Assembly: GCA_963753165.1 (NCBI GenBank)
Contig: CAVWBP010000003.1
Location: 1 to 64,000, forward strand
DNA: 64,000 nt
Source of the DNA: JAKLQR01 sp963753165
GTDB lineage: Bacteria > Nitrospirota > Thermodesulfovibrionia > Thermodesulfovibrionales > SM23-35
Direction: 5' to 3'
Shown here: positions 1 to 8,075 of the stretch, piece after piece
Position numbering within the stretch: the stretch's first letter is position 1
Layout: each line of letters opens with the position of its first letter
The notes under the pieces: model-generated
Seen by the model: only the letters and a program-made list of their open reading frames with translations
What the model was told of the DNA's origin: nothing
Database searches by the model: none
Translations under genes and position numbers: made by a program

Positions 1-61
1 GAGTTGCCTCCGGGATCAGTGATCTGACAAAAATCAAACCGAGCAAGGAAAGAAGAATCAT
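1..61 (-). CDS. 5' fragment of a membrane-anchored protein, possibly NusG domain II family
   Basis: Reading leftward off the window edge, an ATG at 59-61 opens about 20 codons that encode one hydrophobic segment followed by a basic-polar turn (MILLSLLGLIFVRS then LIPEAT). The frame stays open upstream to a stop near 110, but no better start codon is visible. A short N-terminal transmembrane segment directly downstream of apbE fits the NusG domain II proteins that often accompany apbE. Only 20 residues are present, so the family is a guess from context. Confidence 0.3.
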   Translation of the reverse strand, partial: MILLSLLGLIFVRSLIPEAT

Positions 62-134
62 AATGGAGAAGAGAATCCTGTCAGCAACCGTGGTGATTTA
101 GGTTTTTCTCTGAAATTCAATTTTTCCTCTCAAG

Positions 135-1139
135 TCAGGAGTGATGTGCATTTTTCCCCTGATTGTCGACGATGATGCCTCCGTATCCTGACGTTTCCAA
201 AGTACGGAGCCCATTCTCAGGACCTAGGATAAAGATTCCGGTTGAGAAGAGTCGGCAAGAAACCCCTCTGGAGCTATTACCGTGACACTCCGGCACATGC
301 CGGCAGGACGTCCGGTCATCGGAGACAGAATATGATGATACCGTATGCCATCACTGATGAAAAAACGTTCATAGTCTCCGGAAGTGGATACGGCTGCATC
401 GGTAAGGTCAAGGGTAGCCATGATATCGTCTTCCGGGCCCGTTGCTCTGGAATTCCGTATCCCGATCTTCCACGGCCTCCCGTCAGGTTTCAGGCCAAAT
501 GCCCTGATATCACCTGCTATGGCGACTATCCCTGACGATATGCCCTGCTGTTTCAGTACGTCAGTTGCCCTGTCGGCAGCATACCCTTTTGAGATGCCAC
601 CCGGATCTATCATCATGCCCGGTTTCCGCAGATATACCGTGGAGTCCTTTTTATTTATGACGACATTCCGGTAGTTCACAAGGGGAAGTGTTTTCGTCAG
701 GGCGTCATCTTCAGGTTTTTGCTTCGTATGGAAATCGTAGAGCAGCGTCACAGGCCCTGTGGTTATATCAAAAGCCCCCTCAGTTTTTTCAGAGACAGAC
801 AGCGCCTTGCCGATTAAAGACAATATGTCAGGGAGAGACCTTTCCATCGGAGACGCCGGCTGATTTGTTTATAGAGGTTATCTCGCTTTCAGGAGCATAG
901 AAATCAGTGCGTTTCTCTATATCAGCAATCGTAAGGAACGCATCTTCTATTGCATTCTCAGCCGTACGCTCTGAACTTGCAACAACCGTTATTGTGACGA
1001 TAGTGTTCATCAGCATTCTGCTCTTGCGGTAGATGTGGTCTTTTTTGGAAGAGCAGGCAGGAACTGTGCACAGGAGACAGAATAGTGCAAAGGATACAAG
1101 GAAGCATGTAATTCTTTTCACGTTACATTCTCTCTGCAT
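135..1139 (-). CDS. apbE: FAD:protein FMN transferase (ApbE), lipoprotein, two frameshifts
   Basis: ApbE covalently attaches FMN to threonine in periplasmic flavoproteins such as RnfG and NqrC. The N-terminus has a lipoprotein signal peptide (hydrophobic run ending CTVPACSS, lipidated Cys likely), then the MNTIVTITV strand typical of the family. The centre carries the FAD/metal segment DPGGISKGYAADRA and GDIRAFG, and SPMTGRPA stands where DPxTGxP is usual. The reading frame breaks twice. Near 830 an extra base in a CCC run moves GKVSP into DILSLIG. Near 250 a base is missing after EGFLAD; the next frame continues STGIFILGPENGLRTLE and GYGGIIVDNQGK and stops at 135-137. GTG at 1121 is an alternative start. 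Both breaks leave flanking sequence intact, so either sequence errors or fresh inactivation. Confidence 0.85.
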
Positions 1140-1197
1140 CGGGTGGTAAAATACAAGTCATTAAGAGGTGCATAATAGTATTGGCTTCAGATAGTCC

Positions 1198-1261
1198 GTC
1201 ATTCCCGCTTGTCGGGAATCTTTCTTGCTGCGAAGAAAGATGCTGGACAAGCCAGCATGAC
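1198..1261. repeat. interspersed palindromic repeat, GTCAT...ATGAC ends
   Basis: An intergenic element starts with GTCATTCCCGCTTGTCGGGAAT and ends with ATGAC, so its termini are inverted repeats. Internally CTTTCTT pairs with AAGAAAG and GCTGG with CCAGC. The same head sequence recurs at 22203-22226 and, in variant form, inside the longer elements at 3960-4088 and 34350-34468. It occupies much of the gene-free gap 1140-1365, where nothing else is recognisable. Confidence 0.75.
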
Positions 1262-1365
1262 AAAGTAAAGGCACTCAATTTCATATCCACGCTATTATGA
1301 GAACCTTTAAATGATTCTCGTATGTTTTCTCCCTCATCGGGGGAAGAAATCCTGGAATAAAATCT

Positions 1366-3891
1366 CTATACTCCCGCCACTTGTATCCGTTCTGTCTGCA
1401 ATAATTTATTTTTCAAAAACATACCGGTGTAGGAAGCGGGATTTGCACAGATTTCCTCAGGGGTGCCGTTTGCAACAACAATACCGCCGTCTTCCCCGCC
1501 TTCAGGACCGAGGTCGATGATATAGTCGGCTGATTTTATTACTTCCAGATTATGTTCGATAATCAGAACGGTATTCCCGGCGTCGATAAGACAATTCAGG
1601 ACGTTCAGCAGTCTCTGTATATCGGAAAAATGAAGACCTGTTGTGGGTTCGTCAAGGAGATAAAGCGTGTGGCCTTTTGAACTTTTCCCCAATTCCCGCG
1701 ATAGCCTTACCCTCTGTGCTTCTCCCCCTGAAAGTGTTGATGCAGGCTGGCCAAGCTGCAGATAGCCAAGTCCGACATCTTCGAGTATTTCGAGTTTGCG
1801 GTGTACAGGCGGGATCGACGAAAAAAATTGCAATGCTTCGGATACGGTCATCTCAAGGATTTCTGCAATATTCTTCCCCTTGTACCGTATTTCAAGAGTC
1901 TCCTTATTGTACCGTTTGCCCTTACAGGTGTCACAGGGTATGTATACATCGGGCAGAAAATGCATCTCTACCTTTACCAGACCGTCCCCCCTGCATGCTT
2001 CACACCTGCCCCCGGAAAGGTTGAAACTGAAGCGGGAAGATGTATATCCTCTCACCCTGGAGTCGGGCACTTGTGCAAAAAGGTCCCTGACAAAAGAGAA
2101 AATACCGGTATAGGTGACCGGGTTCGATCGCGGAGTTTTTCCAAGCGGTGACTGATCGACGCTGATCACCCGTCCTATCTTCTCGATGCCAGTAATTTCT
2201 CTGTGTCTGCCCGGTATCACTTTGCTTCTGTAAAGGGTCCTGCAGAGGGCCTTGTAGAGTATTTCGAATACGAGGGTGCTTTTCCCCGAACCGGAAATGC
2301 CGGTCACACAGGCCAGGACGCCAAGCGGGATTGTCACATCAATATCCCTGAGATTGAATTCAGAGGCGCCGAGAATCCGGATACCGTCCTGCGGGCGTCT
2401 CCTCAAAGAGGGAACCTCTATGGAGAGAAGACCGCTCAGATAGCGGCCCGTTAAGGAATGGCTGTCCCTTGCGATTTCTTCAGGCGACCCGGAGGCAACG
2501 ACCCAACCGCCCCTGTGTCCTGCTCCCGGTCCCATATCGATCACATGGTCAGCCCACCGTATCGTCTCTTCATCGTGCTCTACCACAACCACCGTGTTTC
2601 CGGCATCCCTGATAGCCGACAGACTTTCAAGGAGTTTTCCGCAGTCTCTCGGATGCATGCCGATGCTCGGTTCATCGAGTATATAGAGTACCCCTGTAAG
2701 AGACGACCCAAGCTGTGTCGCAAGCCTGATCCTCTGGGACTCTCCACCGGAGAGCGTGAGCGAAGAACGGTTCAGGTTCAGATATCCGAGTCCAACCCTT
2801 TTGAGAAAAGAGAGACGATCTTTTACTTCTTTCAGTACCCGTGACGCAATAATCTGTTCCCGATCGCTCAGGTTCAGATCCCGGATAAAGACTTCTGCGT
2901 CTTTGACTGACATCTGTGCAAATTCTCCAATGCTTATTCCCTGTATCCTGATACTCAGGGCTTCCTTCCGGAGCCGAAGACCGTTGCAGAGTTTGCAGTA
3001 ACGGTACTCCTCCAGTTCGGATGTGTCTTCTTCAATATTCTCATATCCGAGCCCCCTGCATCTGGAACAGGCGCCCTGGCTGCTGTTAAAAGAAAAGAAC
3101 ATAGGGGTTATTTCCGGATAGCTGATCCCGCACTGCGGACACACGGCGGATTTTGAAAAAAGGATGTCGTTGTCTTCCTCCAGCAGATTTATAAGCACTA
3201 CGTCTGAGTAGCTGAGCGCTGTTTCGATTGCTTCGTTTATCTGTCGTTCGATTCCGGGTTTTATAATCAGCCTGTCTATTACAATCTCTATTGTATGGCG
3301 CTTATGTCTCTGGAGGCTGATATCCTGCGTGAGGTCTGTCATCTCTCCGTCAATCCGCGCACGGATAAAACCTTCACGCCGCATTTTCTGGAGTTCTTTC
3401 TTGTATTCGCCTTTTCTTTCCCGGACGACAGGAGCAAGAACCTGGATTCTGCTTCCCTCAGGAAGCGACATTACGGATTGCAGAATGTCCTGCGATCCCT
3501 GTTTTGTTATGCCGTCGCCGCAGTGATAGCAGAACTGTTTCCCTATCCGCGTGTAAAGCACTCGCATATAATCATAAATCTCGGTTATGGTACCGACTGT
3601 AGAGCGGGGGCTTTTACTGACAGTTTTCTGGTCTATCGAGATGGAAGGAGAAAGACCCTCGATATAGTCAACATCGGGCTTGCGAAGCTGTTCTATGAAC
3701 TGTCTCGCATAGGTGGACAGACTCTCGACGTACCGCCGCTGACCTTCTGCAAAAATAGTATCAATGGCAAGGGAAGACTTCCCGGAACCTGAAGGACCGG
3801 TAATGACGGTTATCGCCTCCCGCGGTATCGAAACGTCAATATTTTTAAGATTATGCTCCCGTGCTCCTTTTATAAATAGGAAATCCTGCAT
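1366..3891 (-). CDS. uvrA: excinuclease ABC subunit A, short form without insertion domain
   Basis: UvrA is the damage-recognising ATPase of nucleotide excision repair; a dimer loads UvrB on DNA. Both ABC modules are complete: Walker A GPSGSGKSS near the N-terminus and GISGSGKST in the second half, signatures LSGGESQR and LSGGEAQR, and Walker B LYILDEPS and LYLLDEPT. Zinc-binding cysteine pairs CPQC/CSRC, CKLC and CEAC/CDTC are present. The protein has about 841 residues against about 940 in E. coli. Nearly all of the difference lies between the GLGYE segment and the CKLCNGLRLR finger, where about 17 residues replace more than 100, so the damage-contacting insertion domain is missing while the UvrB-binding region is kept. 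I chose ATG at 3889-3891, where homologues begin; ATG at 3901-3903 lies only 2 bases after the apparent -10 box. Confidence 0.95.
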   Translation of the reverse strand: MQDFLFIKGAREHNLKNIDVSIPREAITVITGPSGSGKSSLAIDTIFAEGQRRYVESLSTYARQFIEQLRKPDVDYIEGLSPSISIDQKTVSKSPRSTVGTITEIYDYMRVLYTRIGKQFCYHCGDGITKQGSQDILQSVMSLPEGSRIQVLAPVVRERKGEYKKELQKMRREGFIRARIDGEMTDLTQDISLQRHKRHTIEIVIDRLIIKPGIERQINEAIETALSYSDVVLINLLEEDNDILFSKSAVCPQCGISYPEITPMFFSFNSSQGACSRCRGLGYENIEEDTSELEEYRYCKLCNGLRLRKEALSIRIQGISIGEFAQMSVKDAEVFIRDLNLSDREQIIASRVLKEVKDRLSFLKRVGLGYLNLNRSSLTLSGGESQRIRLATQLGSSLTGVLYILDEPSIGMHPRDCGKLLESLSAIRDAGNTVVVVEHDEETIRWADHVIDMGPGAGHRGGWVVASGSPEEIARDSHSLTGRYLSGLLSIEVPSLRRRPQDGIRILGASEFNLRDIDVTIPLGVLACVTGISGSGKSTLVFEILYKALCRTLYRSKVIPGRHREITGIEKIGRVISVDQSPLGKTPRSNPVTYTGIFSFVRDLFAQVPDSRVRGYTSSRFSFNLSGGRCEACRGDGLVKVEMHFLPDVYIPCDTCKGKRYNKETLEIRYKGKNIAEILEMTVSEALQFFSSIPPVHRKLEILEDVGLGYLQLGQPASTLSGGEAQRVRLSRELGKSSKGHTLYLLDEPTTGLHFSDIQRLLNVLNCLIDAGNTVLIIEHNLEVIKSADYIIDLGPEGGEDGGIVVANGTPEEICANPASYTGMFLKNKLLQTERIQVAGV

Positions 3892-3905
3892 TGGTCTAAC
3901 CATTT

Positions 3906-3914
3906 AGTATACCA
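3906..3914 (-). promoter_or_regulatory. extended -10 promoter element of uvrA
   Basis: Read on the minus strand, TGG-TATACT forms an extended -10 box. Transcription would begin 6-8 bases later and reach the uvrA ATG at 3891 after roughly 7 untranslated bases. No convincing -35 box or Shine-Dalgarno is visible. Confidence 0.5.
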
Positions 3915-3959
3915 CACGGTAAAAATACGGCGGGAGGAGTGAAAGATCACAAAGTATCG

Positions 3960-4088
3960 TTTATAAAAGCAGGGTTTGTCATCCTCTGGCTTGACCGGGG
4001 GATCCAGTCCCGAAAGCTTCGGGATGAAAATACTGGATTCCCGCCTTCGCGAGAATGACGAATTTTTATCGGAATCGCACTTTATAAA
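3960..4088. repeat. MITE-like repeat copy 1 with TTTATAAA termini
   Basis: A 129-bp element is bounded by TTTATAAA at both ends (3960-3967 and 4081-4088). It contains the inverted pair CCCGAAAGCTTCGGG and a tail ending in GAGAATGACG. A near copy in the same orientation lies at 5828-5943 and a relative at 34350-34468. No coding capacity is evident. Copies 1 and 2 bracket the DUF1573-cytochrome segment. Confidence 0.75.
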
Positions 4089-4198
4089 CTGACTCTCATG
4101 ATTTACGTAATCTCGACCATACAACATAAGTGCTTGAATCTTTTGGGCAGCAATGATATAGGATGTATTTTCGTAGAGAAATGTTGTACCATAACATA

Positions 4199-4580
4199 AT
4201 GAAAAGGATTTTCCTCCTCATACTCATGCTCGTATGCATGATTCCCTCTTCTCTATGGGCTCAACCGGCAATAACGATTGATGAACAGACCCATGATTTT
4301 GGGACGATAACGCCAGATCGCTTCAATTGCGTACGATTTCGAATTTTCCAATAACGGTACAGAAGACCTTGTGATCGAAAAGCTTGTTCCATCCTGAGGG
4401 TGCGAAGCGGCGGTGGCCAGTTTGAGCCGCCTGAAACCCGGCGAAAAAGGATCTATCTCTGTAAAAATAGATCTCCGGGGAAGGATGGGGCAGTTGACGA
4501 AAACCGTGCAGGTTTTCTCAAACGATCCGAACAAACAGATTCTCACACTTGTGATCAAAGCACTCATACAACCGCAATAA
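4199..4580 (+). CDS. DUF1573 family secreted protein, candidate selenoprotein (in-frame UGA), one frameshift
   Basis: After a signal peptide (MKRIFLLILMLVCMIPSSLWA, cleavage before QPAI) comes the DUF1573 signature HDFGTI. One extra base near 4325 shifts the frame; it then reads YDFEFSNNGTEDLVIEKLVPS, a TGA at 4395-4397, and GCEAAVASLSRLKPGE on to a TAA at 4578-4580. Members of this immunoglobulin-like family normally carry S-C-G-C exactly here, so the UGA replaces the first cysteine: S-U-G-C. The sequence after the UGA can fold into a hairpin. The neighbouring formate dehydrogenase also uses UGA for selenocysteine, so the organism should have the machinery. The alternative is a nonsense mutation in a decaying gene, and the nearby frameshift keeps that open. 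The start could be ATG 4181 instead. Function of the family is unknown. Confidence 0.65.
4395..4440 (+). promoter_or_regulatory. candidate bacterial SECIS element in DUF1573 gene
   Basis: Starting at the in-frame UGA (4395-4397), GGTGGC (4412-4417) pairs with GCCGCC (4426-4431) around an eight-base loop CAGTTTGA, 20 bases after the UGA. A lower stem GGGT (4398-4401) with ACCC (4436-4439) closes the structure. A shifted pairing GGCGGT/GCCGCC with an 11-base loop is also possible. Position suits a bacterial SECIS, but the loop is not the GGUCU loop seen in fdhA. Confidence 0.45.
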
Positions 4581-4681
4581 CTCAGGCTTCACCTGCGAGC
4601 AATTTTATAAGTAGTATAGAGTAAATAGAGTATGTATCCCCTGATAAGAACGATCATAGTGTCTCTTTTCATGAGAACAGG

Positions 4682-4687
4682 TACAAT
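4682..4687 (+). promoter_or_regulatory. -10 box of a leaderless gene
   Basis: TACAAT ends six bases before the ATG at 4694, so transcription would start at or beside the A of the start codon. No Shine-Dalgarno precedes the gene and no good -35 box is visible. Confidence 0.35.
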
Positions 4688-4693
4688 ATTTAT

Positions 4694-4945
4694 ATGGCGC
4701 TGAAAGACCAATGTCCTGGAAGTATAGAGATACGAGTTCCTTACCCTGAAGAAATTTCCTGTCTCTGGTGCGATACAGTATCGGAAATATGGTCTGATGA
4801 GGTTGAGATCGTGTGCAAAGGGTGCGGGAAGAGCATATCGAGGGAGATGAAGCCGACTTGCATCGAATGGTGTCCGGCCGCCAGGGAATGCATAGGTCAG
4901 GAAAAATATGAGAGACTCATGAAAGGCCTGAAAAAGAAAAACTGA
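4694..4945 (+). CDS. small zinc-ribbon protein with CxxC pairs
   Basis: This 83-residue protein has an internal double-cysteine pattern: SCLWC near residue 25, CKGCG near 43, and a C-terminal PTCIEWCPAARECIG block. Such spacing suggests a structural zinc or iron-sulfur site. It has no signal peptide or membrane segment and should be cytosolic. Small proteins of this pattern occur in Geobacter-like and Nitrospirota genomes and are often labelled phosphohydrolase-associated, but no enzymatic motif is visible. It sits between the DUF1573 gene and the cytochrome gene, inside the segment flanked by MITE-like repeats. The start is fixed by the -10 box six bases upstream. Function unknown. Confidence 0.75.
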   Translation: MALKDQCPGSIEIRVPYPEEISCLWCDTVSEIWSDEVEIVCKGCGKSISREMKPTCIEWCPAARECIGQEKYERLMKGLKKKN

Positions 4946-5053
4946 TTTCCGCACTCCCACCTTTTTAAGCGGCAATCCTGTAGTCAATCATTCTTCCACA
5001 AGGAGTTGCAATTTAATTAATTAGCTTATGCTTGAATATAATCCCTTAACTCC

Positions 5054-5082
5054 TTGACAATATTAGATAAATACTTTATAAC
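5054..5082 (+). promoter_or_regulatory. near-consensus sigma-70 promoter, leaderless start
   Basis: TTGACA (5054-5059), a 17-base spacer and TATAAC (5077-5082) match the housekeeping promoter in 11 of 12 positions. The cytochrome ATG begins at 5091, only eight bases after the -10 box. The mRNA would therefore start at or just before the start codon. Confidence 0.75.
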
Positions 5083-5090
5083 ATCTGCAA

Positions 5091-5955
5091 ATGTTCAGGA
5101 AAACGATTCTTTTGTTGACCATCTTTATATTTTTTTCTGCAGGGCTCCCTGTCTCTGAAGATATTTTTGCACAGAATAAATCATGTTCCGAATGCCATGC
5201 TGATATCGAAAAAGGCCATAAATATAAGCATCCTGCGATAAATCTGGGATGCTCCTCATGCCATATGCCAAGGGATGGAAGGAATCATCCAAAAGACAAG
5301 GAGAGCATGAAGCTAAGATTCGATATACCACAGCTCTGTTTCCAGTGTCATAAAGAAAAGAAATTTACAGGAAAGTATGTCCATCTGCCGACAGAACGGG
5401 CTATGTGTATGATGTGCCATGATCCGCATCATTCGGATGTTGAGGACTTGCTCAGAAACGAGCCACAAGAACTCTGCTACCGATGTCATGCGAAGGAAAA
5501 ATTCACCAAGAAATATGTCCATAAAGTGGCATTGGGCGGGTGTGGATTACGATGCCATAGCCATCATGCAAGTGATTATCCGCATCTTCTTTCGTCAGAC
5601 ATCGACGATATATGCATCGGATGTCACAGGATACAGGAGTCCGGTACCCATATAGTCTCACTGCCGAGAGGGAAAGTTCATCCGATATTCTGGGAAAAAG
5701 ATCCCAGAAATCGCAAAAAAGAGATGACCTGTGCAAGCTGTCATAACCCGCATTGTTCCAGATTACCGCAAACTTTTTATTTACAGGCCAATATGCAAAA
5801 GATGTCATAATATTGTAACAGTATCTGTCATAAACGCAGGGTTTGTATTCGAACCAGTCCGAAAGCTTTCGGGACAGAATATATTGATAATACTGGATTC
5901 GCCTTGCGAGAATGACGAATTTTATCGGAACGCACTTTATAAACAGGTTTATTGA
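5091..5955 (+). CDS. periplasmic multihaem c-type cytochrome (doubled CXXCH family), frameshift near C-terminus
   Basis: A signal peptide (about residues 1-27, ending before QNKSC) precedes a chain of haem motifs: CSECH, CSSCH, CFQCH, CMMCH, CYRCH, CIGCH and CASCH, plus CGLRCH, which has three intervening residues instead of two. Recurrent HxPH/HHSD patterns after the motifs are typical of doubled-CXXCH cytochromes used in periplasmic electron transfer. The first frame stops at 5810 after NPHCS, but one extra base near 5762 moves the coding into DYRKLFIYRPICKRCH, adding another haem motif. Beyond that the frame runs into repeat copy 2, so the natural stop is probably near 5819 or was lost. 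No dedicated reductase partner is adjacent. Confidence 0.85.
5828..5943. repeat. MITE-like repeat copy 2 (shortened)
   Basis: This is a direct copy of the element at 3960-4088. It shares GCAGGGTTTGT, the CCGAAAGCTTTCGGG palindrome, ATACTGGATTC and GAGAATGACGAATTT, and ends in TTTATAAA. It carries several one- to two-base losses relative to copy 1, and its left terminus is CATAAA. It runs into the 3' ends of the two convergent neighbouring genes. Confidence 0.75.
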
Positions 5956-6666
5956 TTGATGATCACTTCAGATTTTACAGTCTTCGTATACTCACCATCG
6001 GAAATCTTGTATAGAGGGTACAGGAACCTGTCGGCATTTCTTCAGAGACAGTGAATTTCACCGTGGAACTGTACGTACCCTGCTCACGCGACCGTTCTCT
6101 CTTGTCGAGTTCAAAACTCTGATTCTTCTGTTGGTACAGTATCCTTGTTTCTGTGATTGAACGTGATTTCAGGGACTCAGGTCCAAGCAATGTATAGTTA
6201 ATACTGGCTTCTACTTTTGCCCAGTTTCAGTGATTTTGGGGGTAATCGTTGAATCATTGATAATGAGCAAAGCCTTTTTTTCCGTGTCTTTCTTCTGTTC
6301 TGCTTTTTTCTCCTGTTTTTTCTGCTCTTCGGCCTTCTTTTCGAGTTCCCTTATCTTATCTTCAACCTTCCGGTCAATTTCTTTCTTTTTCTCTGCTTTT
6401 TTATCTTCATCCTGCAATTCTTCTGCTTTTTTCAGTTTTTCCTGTTTTTCTTCAGCTTTTTTCTTCTCTTCCGGCTTTGTCTCTTCAGCCCGTTTAATAT
6501 TATTTTTCAATCGCCTCGCAGCCTCGTCACCATTTTCCAGTTTTCTGTCTTCATACTGGATTTTTGCAGTCTTTACCACATCGGTAATAAAAGACCCTAC
6601 GATAAATCCTCCGACATTGCCGGCGACGACTTGCCCCAGGGCACCACCGGTAAGCACTTGAAGCAT
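5949..6666 (-). CDS. Lys/Glu-rich coiled-coil protein with glycine-rich N-terminal membrane segment, two frameshifts
   Basis: The protein begins with a glycine-rich hydrophobic stretch (GGALGQVVAGNVGGFIVGSFI), reminiscent of glycine-zipper segments, followed by about 90 residues of charged KKAEE heptads that predict a long coiled coil. The frame then breaks twice through single-base losses. Near 6210, after ETGQK, the adjacent frame gives VEASINYTLLGPESL. Near 5990 it shifts again to SDGEYTKTVKSEVIINQ and a stop at 5949-5951. The C-terminal part (ILYQQKNQSF..., TGSYTLYT-like) looks like a beta-rich domain. A strong Shine-Dalgarno (GAAAGGAA) precedes the ATG. It shares a transcript with the 27-residue membrane peptide just upstream. 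Function unknown. Confidence 0.7.
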
Positions 6667-6685
6667 GTGATTCCTTTCAGATTTG

Positions 6686-6769
6686 TTATTGAGAGATGTA
6701 GAAGAACAGCCCCAAAAAAAGTAGGACGAGGAAGAGAAAAGAAAAAAGTGTAAGAACGCGGGTTTTCAT
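6686..6769 (-). CDS. 27-residue hydrophobic membrane peptide
   Basis: A short reading frame encodes MKTRVLTLF followed by an almost uninterrupted Leu/Phe helix, ending FFYISQ and a stop at 6686-6688. AAGGA lies 9-10 bases before its ATG, a good ribosome site. It ends 19 bases before the start of the coiled-coil protein on the same strand, so the two are probably co-transcribed. One transmembrane helix with a basic N-terminus implies the N-in orientation. No homologue is recognised. Confidence 0.55.
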   Translation of the reverse strand: MKTRVLTLFSFLFLVLLFLGLFFYISQ

Positions 6770-6942
6770 CTGAAATATTCCTTAGTTATGCTAATTTACT
6801 ATCTTCTTTCACTGCTTGTCAAATGAGAAGCCGTATTCTCTGGCGCACAAAAGCATGAAGCAGAATATTTCCTTCTCTTATGGTAGGCATAAGGAATAGG
6901 ATCAGACCTATCAGCGGGGACTCCTGATAATTGGCCGGAAAT

Positions 6943-7914
6943 CTACGATTGCTGCAATTCAGTAACTGCTTTTTTTAACACAGATGCAGAATATAAGAGT
7001 GCTTTTTGTTCATCCGGCAGGAGTGAGGCTTCCAAAACCTTTTCTACCCCGTTCTGCGTGATGAGCGCCGGAACTCCCAGACATATATTTTCAACGCCGT
7101 ATTCGCCCTGCAAAAGTGTCGAAACCGTTAAGACACTTCTCCTGTTATGGAGAATCGATTCGATGATCCTGACCAGAGCCAGGCCGATAGCATAATATGT
7201 TGCGCCCTTGTAATCGATGATGTGATACGCTGAATTCCTTACCTCTTCAACTATTTTCCTGCGCTCTTCAGTATGGTTGCTGCATTTTCCGCACATGCTG
7301 CAATAAGAATTAAAAGGAATGCCGGCGATGTTCGTGAGGGACCACGCGGCAAATTCGCTGTCGCCGTGCTCCCCGAGTATGTACGCGTGAACATTGTGAA
7401 CATCCACATCGCAGTGTCGGCCGAGCAAATAGCGGAAGCGTGCGCTGTCAAGAACAGTGCCCGAGCCTATTACCCTGCCGGGCGGGAGTCCTGATTTCAT
7501 AAGCGCAATATAGGTGAGTACGTCGACAGGATTGCTGACCACCACAATCACCGCATGCGAATCGTGTTTCACGATTTCTTCAACTATTCCTTCGACTATC
7601 CCGGCGTTTCTCCGGAGAAGGCTGAGACGGGATTCCCCTGGTTTTTGATTTGCACCGGCTGTGAGAACGATTACCCGCGCATCTGCGTAATCAGAAGTGC
7701 GGCCGGTCCGGATATGCACTGCGGGAAGAAAGGGAAGACCGTGTGCAAGATCGAGGACCTGCCCCTCCATCAACTCCCGGTTCTTGTCAAGAAGGACAAT
7801 CTCATCGGACAGACCGCCCTTGGCAAGAGCGTACGCAAAAGTTGACCCCACAGCCCCTGCACCGACAATCACCACTTTCCGTCTTGTCCATTGGTCCTTT
7901 TTAACAGTTGTCAT
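6943..7914 (-). CDS. ldh: L-lactate dehydrogenase
   Basis: This NAD-dependent enzyme interconverts pyruvate and L-lactate. The Rossmann motif GAGAVGSTFAYAL opens the protein, the mobile loop reads NQKPGESRLSL with the glutamine that selects pyruvate over oxaloacetate, and the catalytic pair is in VLDSARFR and GEHGDSE. Length (323 residues) fits the LDH/MDH family. A Cys cluster CSMCGKC lies in the region after the GEHGDSE helix. It is monocistronic, with tRNA genes upstream. A TATAAT box ends nine bases before the ATG and no ribosome site is seen. Malate dehydrogenase is less likely because that family has Arg at the Gln position. Confidence 0.93.
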   Translation of the reverse strand: MTTVKKDQWTRRKVVIVGAGAVGSTFAYALAKGGLSDEIVLLDKNRELMEGQVLDLAHGLPFLPAVHIRTGRTSDYADARVIVLTAGANQKPGESRLSLLRRNAGIVEGIVEEIVKHDSHAVIVVVSNPVDVLTYIALMKSGLPPGRVIGSGTVLDSARFRYLLGRHCDVDVHNVHAYILGEHGDSEFAAWSLTNIAGIPFNSYCSMCGKCSNHTEERRKIVEEVRNSAYHIIDYKGATYYAIGLALVRIIESILHNRRSVLTVSTLLQGEYGVENICLGVPALITQNGVEKVLEASLLPDEQKALLYSASVLKKAVTELQQS

Positions 7915-7923
7915 ATAGTTACC

Positions 7924-7929
7924 ATTATA
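7924..7929 (-). promoter_or_regulatory. -10 box of ldh
   Basis: On the minus strand a perfect TATAAT is followed nine bases later by the ldh ATG (7912-7914). The expected leader is only two or three bases. No matching -35 box is apparent. Confidence 0.5.
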
Positions 7930-7998
7930 CCGAATTATTGAGGAAACTTTTGATATACTTCACGGTCATTTGAGTTGAGATCGTGAGAAGAGATTTTA

Positions 7999-8075
7999 TG
8001 GCGGGGCGGACGGGACTTGAACCCGCGACCTCTGGCTTGACAGGCCAGCGTTCTAACCAACTGAACTACCGCCCC
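7999..8075 (-). tRNA. tRNA-Asp (anticodon GTC)
   Basis: The minus strand gives a complete cloverleaf. The acceptor GGGGCGG pairs with CCGCCCC, the D-arm reads GTTCAGTTGG, the anticodon arm CTGGC-CTGTCAA-GCCAG carries GTC, the T-arm contains GGTTCAAGTCC, and the 3' end has discriminator G plus encoded CCA. Confidence 0.97.

Noticed and set aside
820..850. TGA in apbE as another selenocysteine codon
   Set aside because: The family has no cysteine there, and coding continues in a different frame, so it is a frameshift.
6230..6661. Long plus-strand frame rich in Phe and Ser
   Set aside because: It is the antisense image of the Lys/Glu coiled-coil gene; it lacks a ribosome site and has unnatural composition.
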